A program made the position numbers and the translations under genes. A stretch of 64,000 nt of DNA from Hymenopus coronatus (lineage: Eukaryota > Arthropoda > Insecta > Mantodea > Hymenopodidae). The notes beneath the pieces were generated by a model. That model made no database searches and was not told the origin of the DNA. It saw only the letters and a list, made by a program, of their open reading frames with translations. This document shows, piece after piece, positions 21,421 through 33,720 of this stretch (its first letter is position 1; each line of letters begins with the position of its first letter). The stretch covers positions 399,553,132 through 399,617,131 of the forward strand of contig CM060900.1 of assembly GCA_030762935.1 (NCBI GenBank), given 5' to 3'.

Positions 21421-22780
21421 AAAAAAAAAAAAAAAAAAAAGGATATATTGTATGAGTCTTAAAGGACTGCAAAAAAAAAAAAAAAACTGTAACAGAATAC
21501 AGAAATGCTCCTAAAGGGTGCACACTATGGAAAAATATAACAAAACTATAAAATACTAGATAGTCTATAAAAGGCGTTCAGATCATCCTGGCACATATGA
21601 AAGTTCTATAAAACATAGTAAAGTAGTGTGAAAAATGTCTGAAACCCTGAAACGGAGACATCACTTAGTGAAAAATAACAACAAAAGCATAATACTAAAC
21701 ATGGCATAAACCGTCACAAAATGTAGTAAATCATCATCAAACGTATGAAAAGGGGTCTAAAAGGTCGTAAGAAAAGGACATTGCCTTAAAAACGTTTAAA
21801 GTGCTCCTAAACGTACAAAAAATATCTGTAGTACACCTTCGCCATCGTCACAAAGTAATTAAAGACCTTCCAAAAATACATTCAAAGTGAGTTGAAATAC
21901 CTATAGCCTGAGGGTTTAACACTGCCCTATAGTTCTGAATACCTTAAAATCGTAAATGATCTGTAGGGTGACAGAAAGCGCTACAAAACATTACAAAATT
22001 CTGCTAAACAGATTCAAAATGCGTAAAAAGCGTTAAAACATTAGAAAACACCGTAAAATACTGTTAAATATCAGTAATACGCCTGAAATGGGCCAAAATA
22101 TCTATTTCATAGTCCTGTATACCAACAAAACGAGTCGAGATGTATGGAAAAGAGCTAAAATGTCTCATCAATACCCTGTCCTACAGTCCTAAACACCTTC
22201 CCTCAAATGGTATGGTGTGACATTAAAAGCATACTGAGCAACAGTGACAACGCTACAAATCACCATTAAAAATCCTGACAAATGAATGTGAAAGCCCTAC
22301 AAGCCCTAAAAAGATAGTCTAAAAAACGTACACAAATGCTTATAAAAACGTCGAAAAAAATAGCAAAAACTGTAAAATAACGTAAACTATGAGCAAAATG
22401 TCTGGAAAAAGCCTAAAAGATTAGCTATAGAGCCCTTAATACCCACAAAATGTCGTAACATCAGTTCAAAAAGAGCTAAAATGTCTGATAAGAACCTGAA
22501 ACTAGCTGTCCTAAACACCATCCAAATGGTATGAAAGGCTGTCCTAGCACCCGAAAAACCTAGAAAGGACTTATAATTGTCTTGTACACCCCCAGAAAGC
22601 AGAACAAACACTGCAAAATAATAAAAGAAACACTCAAACAATTCACTCACAATACTAAATATCGTTTAACATGTCTAAATTCTAGGAAAAACCATAAAAA
22701 TAATTAAAACAAAGAAAACGACCTTGAAATGGGCTTTAAAGCACTGATAAAATGCTCTTAATACACTGAACCTAGGTTTT
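21421..22780 (+). repeat. A-rich, internally repeated non-coding tract
   Basis: The plus strand is strongly A-rich and T/C-poor. Short words ending in taaaa or gaaaa (ctaaaatg, cgtaaaat, cctaaac) recur every ten or so bases, with stops in every frame. Longer units repeat: gagctaaaatgtct at 22157 and again at 22475, each preceded by a catagtcct/tatagagccc + accnacaaaa block and followed by gtcctaaacacc and aaatggtatg. This gives a unit of about 320 bp. No family recognised. Confidence 0.55.
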
Positions 22781-22789
22781 TGTCCCCCC

Positions 22790-22955
22790 CCCCTCCTCCT
22801 TGAATTCCCTATCTCTCACATGTATGCTCATGCTAGAGTACACACGCCCCGTGTGTTCCCTATCTTTCCCATGTATTCTCACTTGCCCCTGGCCCAGAAC
22901 CGCTCTATATTAACTACTCTCATTGTTATTTGAGCTACAGACACTGGGAGATTTA
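22790..22955 (+). repeat. Inverted relative of the 4300-4415 segment
   Basis: The words ctcctccttgaattccctat, ttccctatctttcccatgta and accgctctat.ttaa.tactc match the minus strand of 4310-4415 (and 58850-58920 in copy B), which lies between the piggyBac fragment and PolB. Here it is downstream of PolB and inverted relative to PolB when compared with copy A. It could be the far terminal repeat of the PolB element or another piggyBac 5' remnant. Confidence 0.6.
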
Positions 22956-25900
22956 AGTAAGAAGAATACAAATGATAATAAAACCATTAAGATAACCCAT
23001 ATTATAATTTTAAAAACATGGTAAACAGCTGATTGCATTTAAACTGATAAAGAAACGCTTAGGTATTGCGGTATATCTGAAATAGTTGGTACAGGTCCAG
23101 TTTCTCAAAACAATTTTTAGAATTGCCCAAAATGTGATAATTGTTTTTTTTAAAGTGATTGTCATTTAATGGTTGGCGCTATATCCGCCGAGAAACTAGG
23201 AAAGCCGATTTACAAGTGAATTATAATAAAAAATGTTCGGCATATTATCATATAATTTTTTGAATAATAATCATTAGGTAAGTTATTTCCTTGTAGATAC
23301 AAGAGAAATAAGGGTATATATTAGGTTAATGCAATAGCCAAATCTATTAAAAGCTGGTCGCCAAGTAATGACTTTGACATTCCGTTCACTTGGTATGGTC
23401 AGGAGTAAAATAAAAAAAAAAAATTGGGAAAAGCATCATTGGAAAATTTGTACCAGTAACAAGAAATAACTCCGAAATGGTTAGTTCTACAAAGAAATGT
23501 ACTAATGTAGAATATTTTAATGAGATCTACACTTTTGTGTAGTATGAGTTTTTATCTATATCTTATGGTTTATGCTAAAGTTCTCCAGAATGAAGAAGGC
23601 TTCAGAGGCTATTGCCACAAAACTCAATATATACATTTTATCTGCCTCTAAATTTGCTTAATATATGGTGGCATTTAATCCAAATTGTTAAGAGCCATTT
23701 TTGAGAAAACAAGTTTCAAAAATATTTCATATAAACGGTAGATTGGGATGGATGGGGAATTTTCTTCCCTACCTATTATGTACATTGTACGCCATAGAGA
23801 AACTAAAAGTACAAGCTACACATAAAATATGAAGGTTGAGTAATTAATGAAATTTTAAACAAAAATATTAAGCGGTAAAATACAGGAATATACTCTACTA
23901 GATCACAAATAAGTGTACTACTGAAACTTTCGTTTCTTTAATTTTTTCTTGGTAAACTGCAATATTGTCTAAAATTAAATATAGAGTCCAAAAATAAGTT
24001 TGTATTGATTATGTAAAAAGGAGAGTAAGTTTTATTTATGAGTTTTTTAATGCTACAGTTCTCAGCGTCCCATTTAGGCGTGAAAGATCACTTAATTTTC
24101 CTCAGAGGCCTCTTTATCAGTTTTGAGGTTTTATGTGCCTTAAATTTACAACACGGGATCGATGTCTTTATTTCCCCTCTGAAGGAAGCTGTGTCCGAAT
24201 AAAATCTATCACCCCCTCCCCCCGCAGATTTGTACGAGCGATCTTGGGAACTATAGGCTAATATGTTACCCGTAAACAACGGAGGACTGTTGTTATTGCA
24301 GTTTTTTTTTTAAATGTTGACGTGAAGAGGAGGGAGAATTATTCCAAATTCCAGGAAATTTCAGCTATAAAAATATTCTTGACCCCCCACCCTCAGAGCC
24401 AAATTCTCGATACGCCACTGACTGCTGGAGATTATTTGAAGGAAACAAAAGGGTAAAATCTACTCTGAAGCAGCCATTTAAAATGAAAGATGATGGGTGA
24501 TGAGCCTAACGACTGGAATGGGGATGAAGAAGGCGGAGATGAAAAGTAGCGATGCAGGCATAATAGGAAAATTCCGTCAAATTATTTAAACCAGTATTCG
24601 TCTTGCGAACGAGAGAAAAAAAAAAAAAAAAAAAAAACAATTAACTCGTGACCTTCCGGAATGAGCGCCAAATTAGCTCGGTACGGTGTAATTTCAAATA
24701 ATAAAAAAACACGAAATACAATAAAATTTTAGGAATGTCCTGATAAACCAGGATTGCAGAGATAGCTCATAAAGGATTCCTTTAATGTAAGTGCAGCTTA
24801 ACGTCCTTATTGAATTGGCTTTACATAATAAATATTGAATTATTATCATCTTTCAGGAATAATTATTATATAGCTGATACGATTTCGTCCCACAGATGTT
24901 ACAAATTAGGCCTTTTTAGTCTCGTCAATGCTTATAATGTTTGATATAAGATTTATAATATTTTAACAAATGCTCCAGAACACCAGTGCTATAAAATTAT
25001 TTATAAATACCCTGCATGTATCATATTGCTGTACCTAAGAAAATTAAAGCTAGGCTCCACAGACGGTATAACAACCTGTAACATATTTAGTATCCGTGCA
25101 TTTGTATTAATGCTCTCTGCCGGCTTCAGCAGTGCCATCTAGGAGCAAACGCACAAGCAGCACAATTCTGTGTAAACCTGGATGTACAAAAGCTACATTA
25201 CAGTATCATTTTGTAGGAAATTCCTTGCAAGCGAGGTATGTCTGAATAATTAGAAACATTCATAAATACATGCCTATCTATTGATCAAATGTCGAAACAC
25301 ATTTTAAAATCAATAAATTAGCTATCACCGATTGCATACGAGCTAAAATTTCGTCCATAGTGATGGTTAGGGTTATCAGTTTTTTAACAAGCAATAAGAA
25401 GAGTAGTAATATACTATGTGATATTTAATAAGTTATAAAATAACTTATATATTTCGGAATTATACGGCTTAGATTATTGCTCTCTAAAAGCAATTGATTT
25501 GATTTAGTTGGTCGATAGTTATTGTATTGTATTTTATTTTCATCCTTTTAGAACAATGTCATTGTTTTTTTGGACATGTTAATGTTATAAATATTTCTAT
25601 TAATTTGTACATGTGTACAGTAGTATTAGCTAGATGATAACACAATAAACTATTTTCAATTACACATCATTAAGTTATTAAGAGCTAGTAATTCACATTA
25701 TATTTTGCATACGCGCTATAACTCAGACTGATTTACTCGTGGTTTACTCATTTGTTCACCTGTTTTGTCTAAAGCTGAACTGTGCATCCAAAAGAGTATT
25801 ATATTTGGACAAAAAAAGAGACCATATGCCTGTATGTTAACCTTTCAAAAAGCTTAGAGAATTCTGATAGTAAGGATATGACTCTGTTATTCTCCATTTC

Positions 25901-26244
25901 TAACTTAACCCCAAAGGCCTTACTTACTTTAGTAAATTTTAGTTTCTGAGGAAATTACCCTGATTCCATTGATGAATTGTATATATTTACTAATGGACAT
26001 TTTATGTATTTAATACATTACTTAATTATCGAAACTGGGATGCCATCCATTCACGAAGACTGTTTACTTTTTCATATCTCCCACTACTTTTTTATATTAT
26101 CTCTATTTCTATAATGAGTTCTAAAAACATACCATATTTACTCGTGTATTATCAGTTACATTCGCATAGCTTATGTGATATATATTAGTATGAATTAATT
26201 TGCTTGCTATTTCCGAAATATGCAAATTGGACGAGTCTACAATT
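22956..26244. other. AT-rich background, no gene seen
   Basis: Only short ORFs, A runs (23410-23423, 24615-24638) and low-complexity DNA. No splice-bounded coding exon or RNA gene could be supported. Confidence 0.4.
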
Positions 26245-26745
26245 GATTGGGGTTGTGTTATGTTCTCTTTTGTGCCCTTTATTCCCTGTATTACCTCTTT
26301 CTTAGTAATTTCCCAATTTCTTTATCTATTATTTGCCTAGTGGCTCTAACTTTTTTATTTGCCCTTACTATACATTTTTCATTTACCATTTTCTGTTCCA
26401 GTCTTATAACCTGCCTATATATCTTTTTATATTGATTCACATGTTCTTGTTTGACTAAATCTTGTTTTTGAAGAGGATTTAATTGTCTTAGCTTCCTGTT
26501 AGCTTCCTCGAGTTACCCAACATTTTTTATTACATTGTCTGAGGCTCTTACTTCTTAATGTGAAGGTTATATTAAACCAATATAAAAAGATATTTTGAAA
26601 TGAATTAGACCTGCTATCTACATCATTTCCCTGGTATACACTTTCCCATTTTTCAATTTTCAGAAAAGTCCTAAGGTTAATCATATCCTCCTGTCTAAAT
26701 TCTTTCCTCAAAACTCTAAGGTTTCTAATTTGATTCAGTTTTTGA
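26245..26745 (-). pseudogene. LINE ORF2 fragment (endonuclease-RT linker)
   Basis: On the minus strand, shifted frames read EKWESVYQGNDVDSRSNSF, then NKKCWVTRGS, then RKLRQLNPLQK and NKKVRATRQIIDKEIGK. This order (helix with a WxxVY motif, a W(I/V)T motif, and a K..WQ(L/I)INKEIGK-like motif) is that of the linker between endonuclease and RT in many arthropod LINE proteins. It has stops and shifts and neither domain remains. The strand is opposite to the LINE pile at 5-17 kb. Confidence 0.6.
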
Positions 26746-26936
26746 ATCTTAAGTAGTTAAAATAGCATTGAGCATGGTTGCTTATTTTCTTTGATAGTTT
26801 TTAAAACAGCCACTTAAATAGCTGCATCAATTGCTTGCTATCACTGAAATACAGTTAAAAGAATTAAAAACTCTAGATTTCTCTTACATTAATAAATTGC
26901 ATAGGGTCAGGAAGGTATACATATGTATGAAAATAG

Positions 26937-27301
26937 AGGGGGTGCCATGGCTGAATGGTGGCTTGCTTCCCACCTAAGATGGCCCCGGTTCTAATTCCAA
27001 GCTTCTGCATGTTGGATTTGTGGCAGGTTTTCTCCAGGTTCTCCAAATTTCTCTGTCACTATTTCCACCAGTTGTTCCATCATCACCTTTCCTATCATCC
27101 ATTTTCCTTGCATTACATATCGTCTACTTTCTCATGCTCGTGCCTGGCTATGCTCTGACCACTTGTTCCAGTTTCTCCATTCTGTGGTTTCATGCTGTTG
27201 GCTCACTGATAGGCTTCTGACCTCTAGGCATCTGCTTGTAAATCCTGGGGGGTGTTAGTCTTAAATAAGGGAAGGGTAAGCTGAATACAAAAAAAAAAAA
27301 T
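26937..27301 (+). mobile_element. tRNA-derived SINE with poly(A) tail
   Basis: A-box-like tggctgaatggtggc (about 26948) and B-box-like ggttctaattcc (about 26989) form a tRNA-like head, followed by a pyrimidine-rich body and a 12-base A tail at 27289-27300. A possible 8-bp duplication AAAATAGA flanks it (26930-26937, and at the end of the tail near 27297). The body word gatttgtggcaggttttctcc is shared in part with the SINE at 32755-32990. Confidence 0.65.
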
Positions 27302-29510
27302 AGAAAGTGTCAAACTGTATAGGTATCTATAGTTTTAACACCACACAAAAACATAACGTGGGCACTGTGATTTACTTAAAACTAGGATTCCAACAATGAT
27401 GACATTTAAAACAACTATGATGTTTTACGAAGTAAATCAATAGATCAGTTTTGCACCATGTGAGCTAGAATTCAGTTGGTAAGGCATGAAATATTAGAGA
27501 TAGGAGCCGCTATCCATGTGCTTTACACTGAGCGCAAATTAGTGAGAGGAATTCAATTACAGAAAATAGAGTTAGTAATGACTCCATCCACATTATAATT
27601 CATGCCACATTAATTTTATATTTCCGTTTTCACTAGAATGTACATTACTTCTGACTTCATTTTGTTCATATTATTTTCAAAGAGGAAGTTGCCCGTGTTT
27701 CTTTTGTTTTGCTCCTAGCCATGGAAAGAAGTAAATTTCAATGCCAGTCACATAGCGAGAGTTTTAAAACATTTCAATTACTTTAACATAGTGTATTCCC
27801 TTAGTTTTCTATGTATAAGGAACTAAGTAATAAGAACATTTCTGCTAATGATTTTCTCAAATAGCATGGAGCAGAAAGAAAAATAATCTTTTGTATGAAG
27901 TTTGTTTGTGAAACAGCTATAGAAAGTCATGTGAATGGGGACATCAGATTTTTTCAGATGTTTATTATACTTATAGCTTTTATATTCATGGTATGCAGTT
28001 GGTTTTTTAAACAGCAAAAATGTTAACACATTACTTTTGATCACTTCTTTACTATTTAGATGAAGCCTGCAGAAACGTTAAGCTCTCTTTTCCTCAGTTC
28101 CTTTTTTTCCCAATATTAGACAGTTCAGATTGCTCCTTGGCCCCATTATTTGTAACTTAACTTGAGTTTTTTTTAATGAGTTATGGATTTAAAAATGTTT
28201 GTGCATCAGCGCAGATATGAATAAATTCAGTAAAAATTAATTATTTTGCATAAGTCACCTGGAATGTGTTTAAAAATTCTGCAACAAGTATAAACAAATG
28301 TCTTTTATTCCCTCAATTGAGTTAAAATTAAGAAATGCCAGCACTACAATTTGTTTAAGTTTATAAACTGAACTGAAATTAAAAATTTGGGGGGAGTTGC
28401 AATAAACTGTACAATAAACTATTGAGTTCAACAAGTTTTTTCATATTACAAACCAAAAATTAATTAATTATGAATAACAAATTAATATTTTAACAATGGT
28501 TTGGAAGTAGCTTGATAAAAAGCTGTGTCCACTATATGTTTTACGTTTGATGTGTATCTTATTGGTTGGTTTTCCATTAATGTGCTACAAATATTGTATA
28601 GTCCTCTTCATTTCTTAGGTTTTAGTTTTCAAAGCTTTTCATGTGTGCCTTCCACTTACCTTCATCAGATAAATTTCTACTTAAATGTCAGCAAGGATTA
28701 ATTTCTGAGTTAATATGAATGCTTTATGATATATTTTGTTTGTCAAGCAATTGTAAAATAATTTCCTCTTCTAGTATTTAATCTATCTGATATTGGCTGC
28801 TATCCAATAGATATTTTAGGTTTACCTTTTCCTGATGTGTTACTGCAATAGCAAATTTCCAATTGACTTCAAGTTCCTATTGCAGAAGTTGATTGATCCA
28901 ATATTGTTTCCTTCCACATATATTCCCTATACCAAGTTTTCAGTAATTTCTTGTCTGTTCACTTTGCAAGCATTGTCCATCACTCACCTGTTATGCTTAG
29001 CCATGTTCCTTTCTTCTCCTACTCAAATGTCTAGTTTGTTACCTATCATAGCATTCCTATACTTATCATCAGGTAATGAATGCTTTATTGACATGCAAAT
29101 CTTTTCTGGAATCGAAAACCCTTATATCCCTCCTAAAAGGGTGATAATCATCCTATTGTTCACATTTTTTTCTCTTTGATGGAACCAATGTTAACAATTA
29201 CCATCAATACCTCTATTCTCAGCATTAACTAAGAATGCTCACTGGGCTCTTCAGTTTCCCCGCCATTGCATTCCACCTGTGGTCCATCTTCATTTCTTAT
29301 ATCACCAGTGTCTTTGCCAGCAATGCCACAAGTACTAAAAGTTGTTGTTTAACACTACCAAAAAAATCCCTTTTTACTTTCTTTATACATACTATGCACA
29401 TAGGTATAGAGAAGGTATTGAATTGTACCCCAAGATTCAATACCAAGATTTCACTAGAAATATATATTTTGAGACCCCCTGAATCCAAAAATAAATTTTT
29501 AGAAAAATGT
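27302..29510. other. AT-rich background, no gene seen
   Basis: ORFs here are short, T-rich and without splice support. No known family recognised. Confidence 0.4.
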
Positions 29511-29570
29511 GTGTGTGAGTGTGTGTGTGTGTATGTGTGTGTGTGTGTGTGTGTGTATGTGTGCGCGAGA
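29511..29570 (+). repeat. (TG)n microsatellite
   Basis: About 60 bases of gt/tg dinucleotides with a few substitutions. Confidence 0.95.
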
Positions 29571-29659
29571 GTGATTGCACGATAAGCAAGATGAGAGAGG
29601 GAGAATAATGAAAAGGCTGTTAAATACAAACTTGAAATTTAAGTTCAGTATCTTCCAAG

Positions 29660-29980
29660 GAACAGCTGCTTACCAAGCTGGAGATCTGGGTCCAGTTCCC
29701 TGTACCGGCATGGGGATTTTCCCCTGTTGGGAGACTTTGTCTGGGTGCATTCAGCCTCGTGAAATCCCTGAGGAGATAATGGAGGAGTTACTTGATGGTG
29801 AAGTAGTGTCTCCAGGTCATGAGGACTGCAATAACCAACCAGGGGGGCTCAAGGTGCTGAGCATGTCTCATCCTCCAATACTGCACCCCATACATGACAT
29901 CTGTCATGGACCAAGATGGGGATTGCAGCGCCCGGAGGTAGGCTGAGGTTCCTTGTGAGATGTTGTGCCATGGAGTTATT
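29660..29980 (+). mobile_element. Old SINE copy, same family as 54874-55219
   Basis: It starts in the tRNA-like head (cagctgcttaccaagctgga) with a mutated B box, then follows the family body (ctggagatct, ttttccc, gaggagttacttgatgg, catcctccaatactgcaccc, ggaccaagatgggga) to the 3' end ccatggagttatt. It has lost most CpGs. The perfect 11-bp repeat TATCTTCCAAG at 29649-29659 and 29981-29991 is its target-site duplication. An open frame of about 120 codons across it is fortuitous. Confidence 0.85.
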
Positions 29981-29991
29981 TATCTTCCAAG

Positions 29992-31457
29992 AATGCGATA
30001 GCAGATTTTCAAGAAAATCCCCCATCCCAAACTAACCTTTCTATGGAAAAAATGATCAAAAAATTTTATTTACTGAAAAATGGCTCTAACGATTTTGATT
30101 AAAACACCATATGTTAAAGATATTTGCATGACAATAAACTTGAAATTTTTGGGAATAGCTTTTGAAGACCTCTTTATTCTGGATGAATTTTGCTTAAATT
30201 TGCACAACTAGTAAACTGTAAGAGATAGATAAAATCTTAAAACACAAAAAATGTAGATCTTTTTAAAGCATACAATTTTTCATATACCTTATTGTTGTAC
30301 AATTGACCATTTTCGGGACTTGTCATCTTGTCAACTCCTGACCACTCACAGAAATGGATTTAATTCCCATATAAACCACATTTTAACAAATTTGACTGTC
30401 AGTTTAGTCTAGGTATACCCTTATTTCCCTTCTAATTATCAGGAAGCAAGAGATAAGAATATTTCTGCTAAAGTTCATCTCGATCAACATGAAGTAGATA
30501 GAAGAATAAGCTTTATAACAATTATTTGTTATGGACATGTAGAGAAAGTCATGTGAATAATGATAATACAGACAGACAGGCAGACATTGTGGTGGTGGTG
30601 GTGGCGGTGGTGGTGGTGGCAATATAAGAAATTAATTTTTTCAAATAAATATCAGATATCAGCAAACAATTATGTTCTGACCTTTGAATACTGGAATTGT
30701 TATGTCACTAAGTTGGGATGTATGTGAATTTTACCTGATTCTGATTCTTCACAAGCATCAATAATATACCAACTTAGAATAAACTGGCCATAAATTTCAT
30801 TTAGGTAGATATATCTAAAGGGCCCTTTTTTAACTTGGGATAGATTTCTGTAAGAAAATTGTTTGGTAGCATTCCATACTAACACTGTACAATTTCAATA
30901 TAAGGCTTTAAACACTCCAAATAATTTGAAATTTAAGTAGCTGTAAGGATTAACCTAATAATTATCTTGGTGTTTATTTCATGGATTAAAAATAACAATT
31001 CTTAAATGGCATGGTTTCCACTGAACTCAATTGTGTATAATAATTATCCTCACCTTTATAATTTTGTTTGTAAGAATCACATGTTAATGCATTTAAGGAA
31101 ATCAACTTCCTTCCATTTTTCTATCTGTGCAAAATGTTCACCATCGCTATTGATGTACCACCACAGTAACCAAATACAATAAAGATATTCACTCTGACAA
31201 AACAAGAACTGCTTATCACATCTGCATAGAAGCAGTTAACTATAAATGCGGAATAAAGGATATCTTATCTAGTATTAGCAAAACATACAACAGTCTCCTA
31301 GAGGACTCAAAGAATCACTTAATTTATCCCAGCATATAAAAAAATAAATAAAAATTACACACTTACTAGAGCGATTATTTGTTTCCTACCAGTATTACAG
31401 CAGGAAATCCTTAAGATATCTTGAAATTTTGTATAAATATCTCTTTCTGTGTCTCTG

Positions 31458-31505
<48 letters not shown>

Positions 31506-32252
31506 ATACATAAAGCTTTAAAATATATTTTATATGTTTATTTTATAATATACCAATGTTAAAACAAATGTTCTATATTTTAAAAATATATTTTTATGTG
31601 TGTTTATTTTAATTCTTTGTATCTTTTTATTGCCTTGCTAAAGGGCACTCCCAGCTTAGTGAAATATTTATTGGGCTCTTCTAGGTAAATAAATAAATAA
31701 ATCAATCACTCAAACGTTTTTAAAAGTAGATTGGGAAATTAAAGGATTCAGAACTTTAAATTTTGCTATACTTTTTATATATTTTCTTACATATTTTAAT
31801 GATCAATATGCCAAAAGAAAGTCAACTTGTTTTTAGGAATCATATTGCAATAACCAAACATAAAAGAAAGATTAATGGTACACATTAGCATGAAGTGAGC
31901 AACACATCTTTTCACTACTAAGAGTGATTACATGCACACAAAGGAATGCAGGCATGCACATATTCATTTTGCAGATTTGTTTGTTGAATTTCATTCTTAG
32001 ATTGTTATTTAAAGAGAAATTTCATAGAAGTAATGTGTAATGACAATAAAACAGAAAGATTAATTTTTGTCATTGCAATATCTGATGCAATCCTGATGTC
32101 AAGCATTGATGGTGACAAATAGAAATATTTTGATATAGGTACTCTAAAGCAACATTTATAAGCAGTTTCCATGTATATTTTATTTTTGTTAAGAACAACA
32201 GAACAACAGAGTGGATAAAAAGAGTACCTACCTACAATTTTATCTTTTTCAG
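29992..32252. other. AT-rich background with microsatellites
   Basis: No gene seen. It includes a (GGT)n tract at 30590-30620 and a (CT)n tract at 31441-31503. Confidence 0.45.
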
Positions 32253-32392
32253 AAATAATGGCCAAGGACGAGTTGCATAAAGAATTTGAAAAGGATGTGG
32301 CAGATGCATTGCAGAATATGCTGATGAACATGAAAGATGTTCTTTTGCTCTTTACGGCTTTGATAGCACAGTTAGAAATAATGATGGAGAAT
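32253..32392 (+). CDS. Candidate host exon 1 of 2 (helical small protein), hypothetical
   Basis: A good acceptor (pyrimidine run ending ttttatctttttcag, AG at 32251-32252) precedes an open frame with ATG at 32258 (MAKDELHKEFEKDVADAL, then helical residues rich in Met, Leu, Glu and Lys). Unspliced, the frame ends at TGA 32420-32422, giving 54 residues. A donor-like aat|gtaaag at 32393 in phase 0 could instead join the exon at 33643, also phase 0. The coding look is a long charged amphipathic helix without low complexity, unlike the AT-rich noise around. No family recognised. Upstream exons were not found. Confidence 0.35.
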
Positions 32393-32754
32393 GTAAAGAA
32401 AGGCAGCTTAAAGAAGGAATGATTTTGTATTTTCAATGCCATGAGTTGAAGTAAATGGATGTGCTGATTTGATATTGGGTTTTATTTTTTATTTATGAGT
32501 CAATTCCTGTTTCCCTTGGTAAATCCATTGAAGTATCATTAAGCACCTGTTGTCTCATCACATTATAGGCAAAGCATATAGCAATTATCAAATGTTTTAG
32601 CCTTATCAAAATGTATATTCCTACCCACACAATATCTACTTGAAATTCAGTATGGCTATAAGAACCTTTAGAACGTTTTTGTTTAAAGCTAGCTACTGAT
32701 ACTTAAGTGAATGATTCTGATTGTAATAGTGATTTTTTGGTAGTGTTTAACACC

Positions 32755-32990
32755 TGCTTTTACTACATATGGCACTGCTACACACATTAGGCATTGACAC
32801 TGATGATATATGGAAGGAAGATGGAGCACTGGTGAATTGCGATGGTGGAGGAAACCGGATAACCCAAAAAAACCTGCTCCTGTGCCTTTTTTGTGCACCA
32901 CAAATCCCATATGTGGTGCCTGGGAATGAACCTGGGCTGCCATGATGCAACGCAAATGGTCTAACCACTTGAACACGATATGGCCAGTAG
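32755..32990 (-). mobile_element. tRNA-derived SINE, minus strand
   Basis: The minus strand has an A-box-like gttcaagtggttagacc (near 32970) and a B-box-like ggttcattccc (near 32930), then ccatatgggatttgtggtgc and ggttttttgggttatccggt. This body is related to the SINE at 26937. The 3' end is not clear. Confidence 0.55.
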
Positions 32991-32999
32991 TGGTGATGA

Positions 33000-33642
33000 C
33001 AAACTCTTAATGGTAGATGGTGATGGTGATAATAAGTTTGATGTTGAGTTTTAAATGATAGTAAAGGAAATAGTTGCACTGAGGATCACTGTTGTGTTCA
33101 TGGTTATCAGATGCTGAATTAGATGAATACCGATGATGGAGATGTTTATGGTAGTGAATATAATGGTTGGCAGAGGGGAAACTCATGCTAAAACTGAATG
33201 GTTCATGAGAAAAAAATTATGCTTCTTATCAGGTTGTAGGTGATGATTTTCATTTTACCGGTAATTGTGGTAGGTATATTTGTTGTTTGCAATTATGATG
33301 ATTATGAGGAGGATAAAGAGGAGCAAGAGGAGAGGAGAAAGATAGGGGTGGTTTTGATGAATGTAGAAATATGATGGCATTGATTAACAGTATTCCTAGT
33401 AACATGGCGGTGCTGATCATTTATTATGGTGGTGTCAGAAGTGGAGGAGAATGAAAATGGTTCATAGTGCTAGTAAAGCTTAGGCCAATTTTGATGATGC
33501 TATTGGGTTACTGGTTATGACATTTGTAGCTGAGTTAATTGGGGTGGTGACAGTGGCGGTTATGATTTTATTTGGTTTCAGTTAAACTCATGAGTCAGTC
33601 ACACTTCAATTTTTCAACTCTTTCTTTCTATTTGTGCTACAG
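33000..33642. other. Gene-free stretch rich in GATG words
   Basis: Many gatgatg/gtggtg words, with no ORF of note. It would be intron if the two candidate exons are joined. Confidence 0.35.
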
Positions 33643-33720
33643 ATATCTACACTTGGTAAAAAGGTTGCTGAGTTTAGAAACAAATGTAAAAGTATTCCCA
33701 AAACTCAGAAACTGTTATGA
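33643..33720 (+). CDS. Candidate terminal host exon 2 of 2, hypothetical
   Basis: A strong acceptor (ctctttctttctatttgtg then ctacag, AG at 33641-33642) is followed by 25 codons (ISTLGKKVAEFRNKCKSIPK ...) and TGA at 33718-33720. Phase 0 matches the donor proposed at 32393. The short charged C-terminal exon is plausible but has not been compared with known proteins. A longer ORF from 33572 crosses the same bases in another frame. Confidence 0.3.
   Translation: MSTLGKKVAEFRNKCKSIPKTQKLL

Noticed and set aside
28835..29179. 114-residue T-rich plus-strand ORF.
   Set aside because: No motif, no splice support, and its composition is that of the AT-rich flank.
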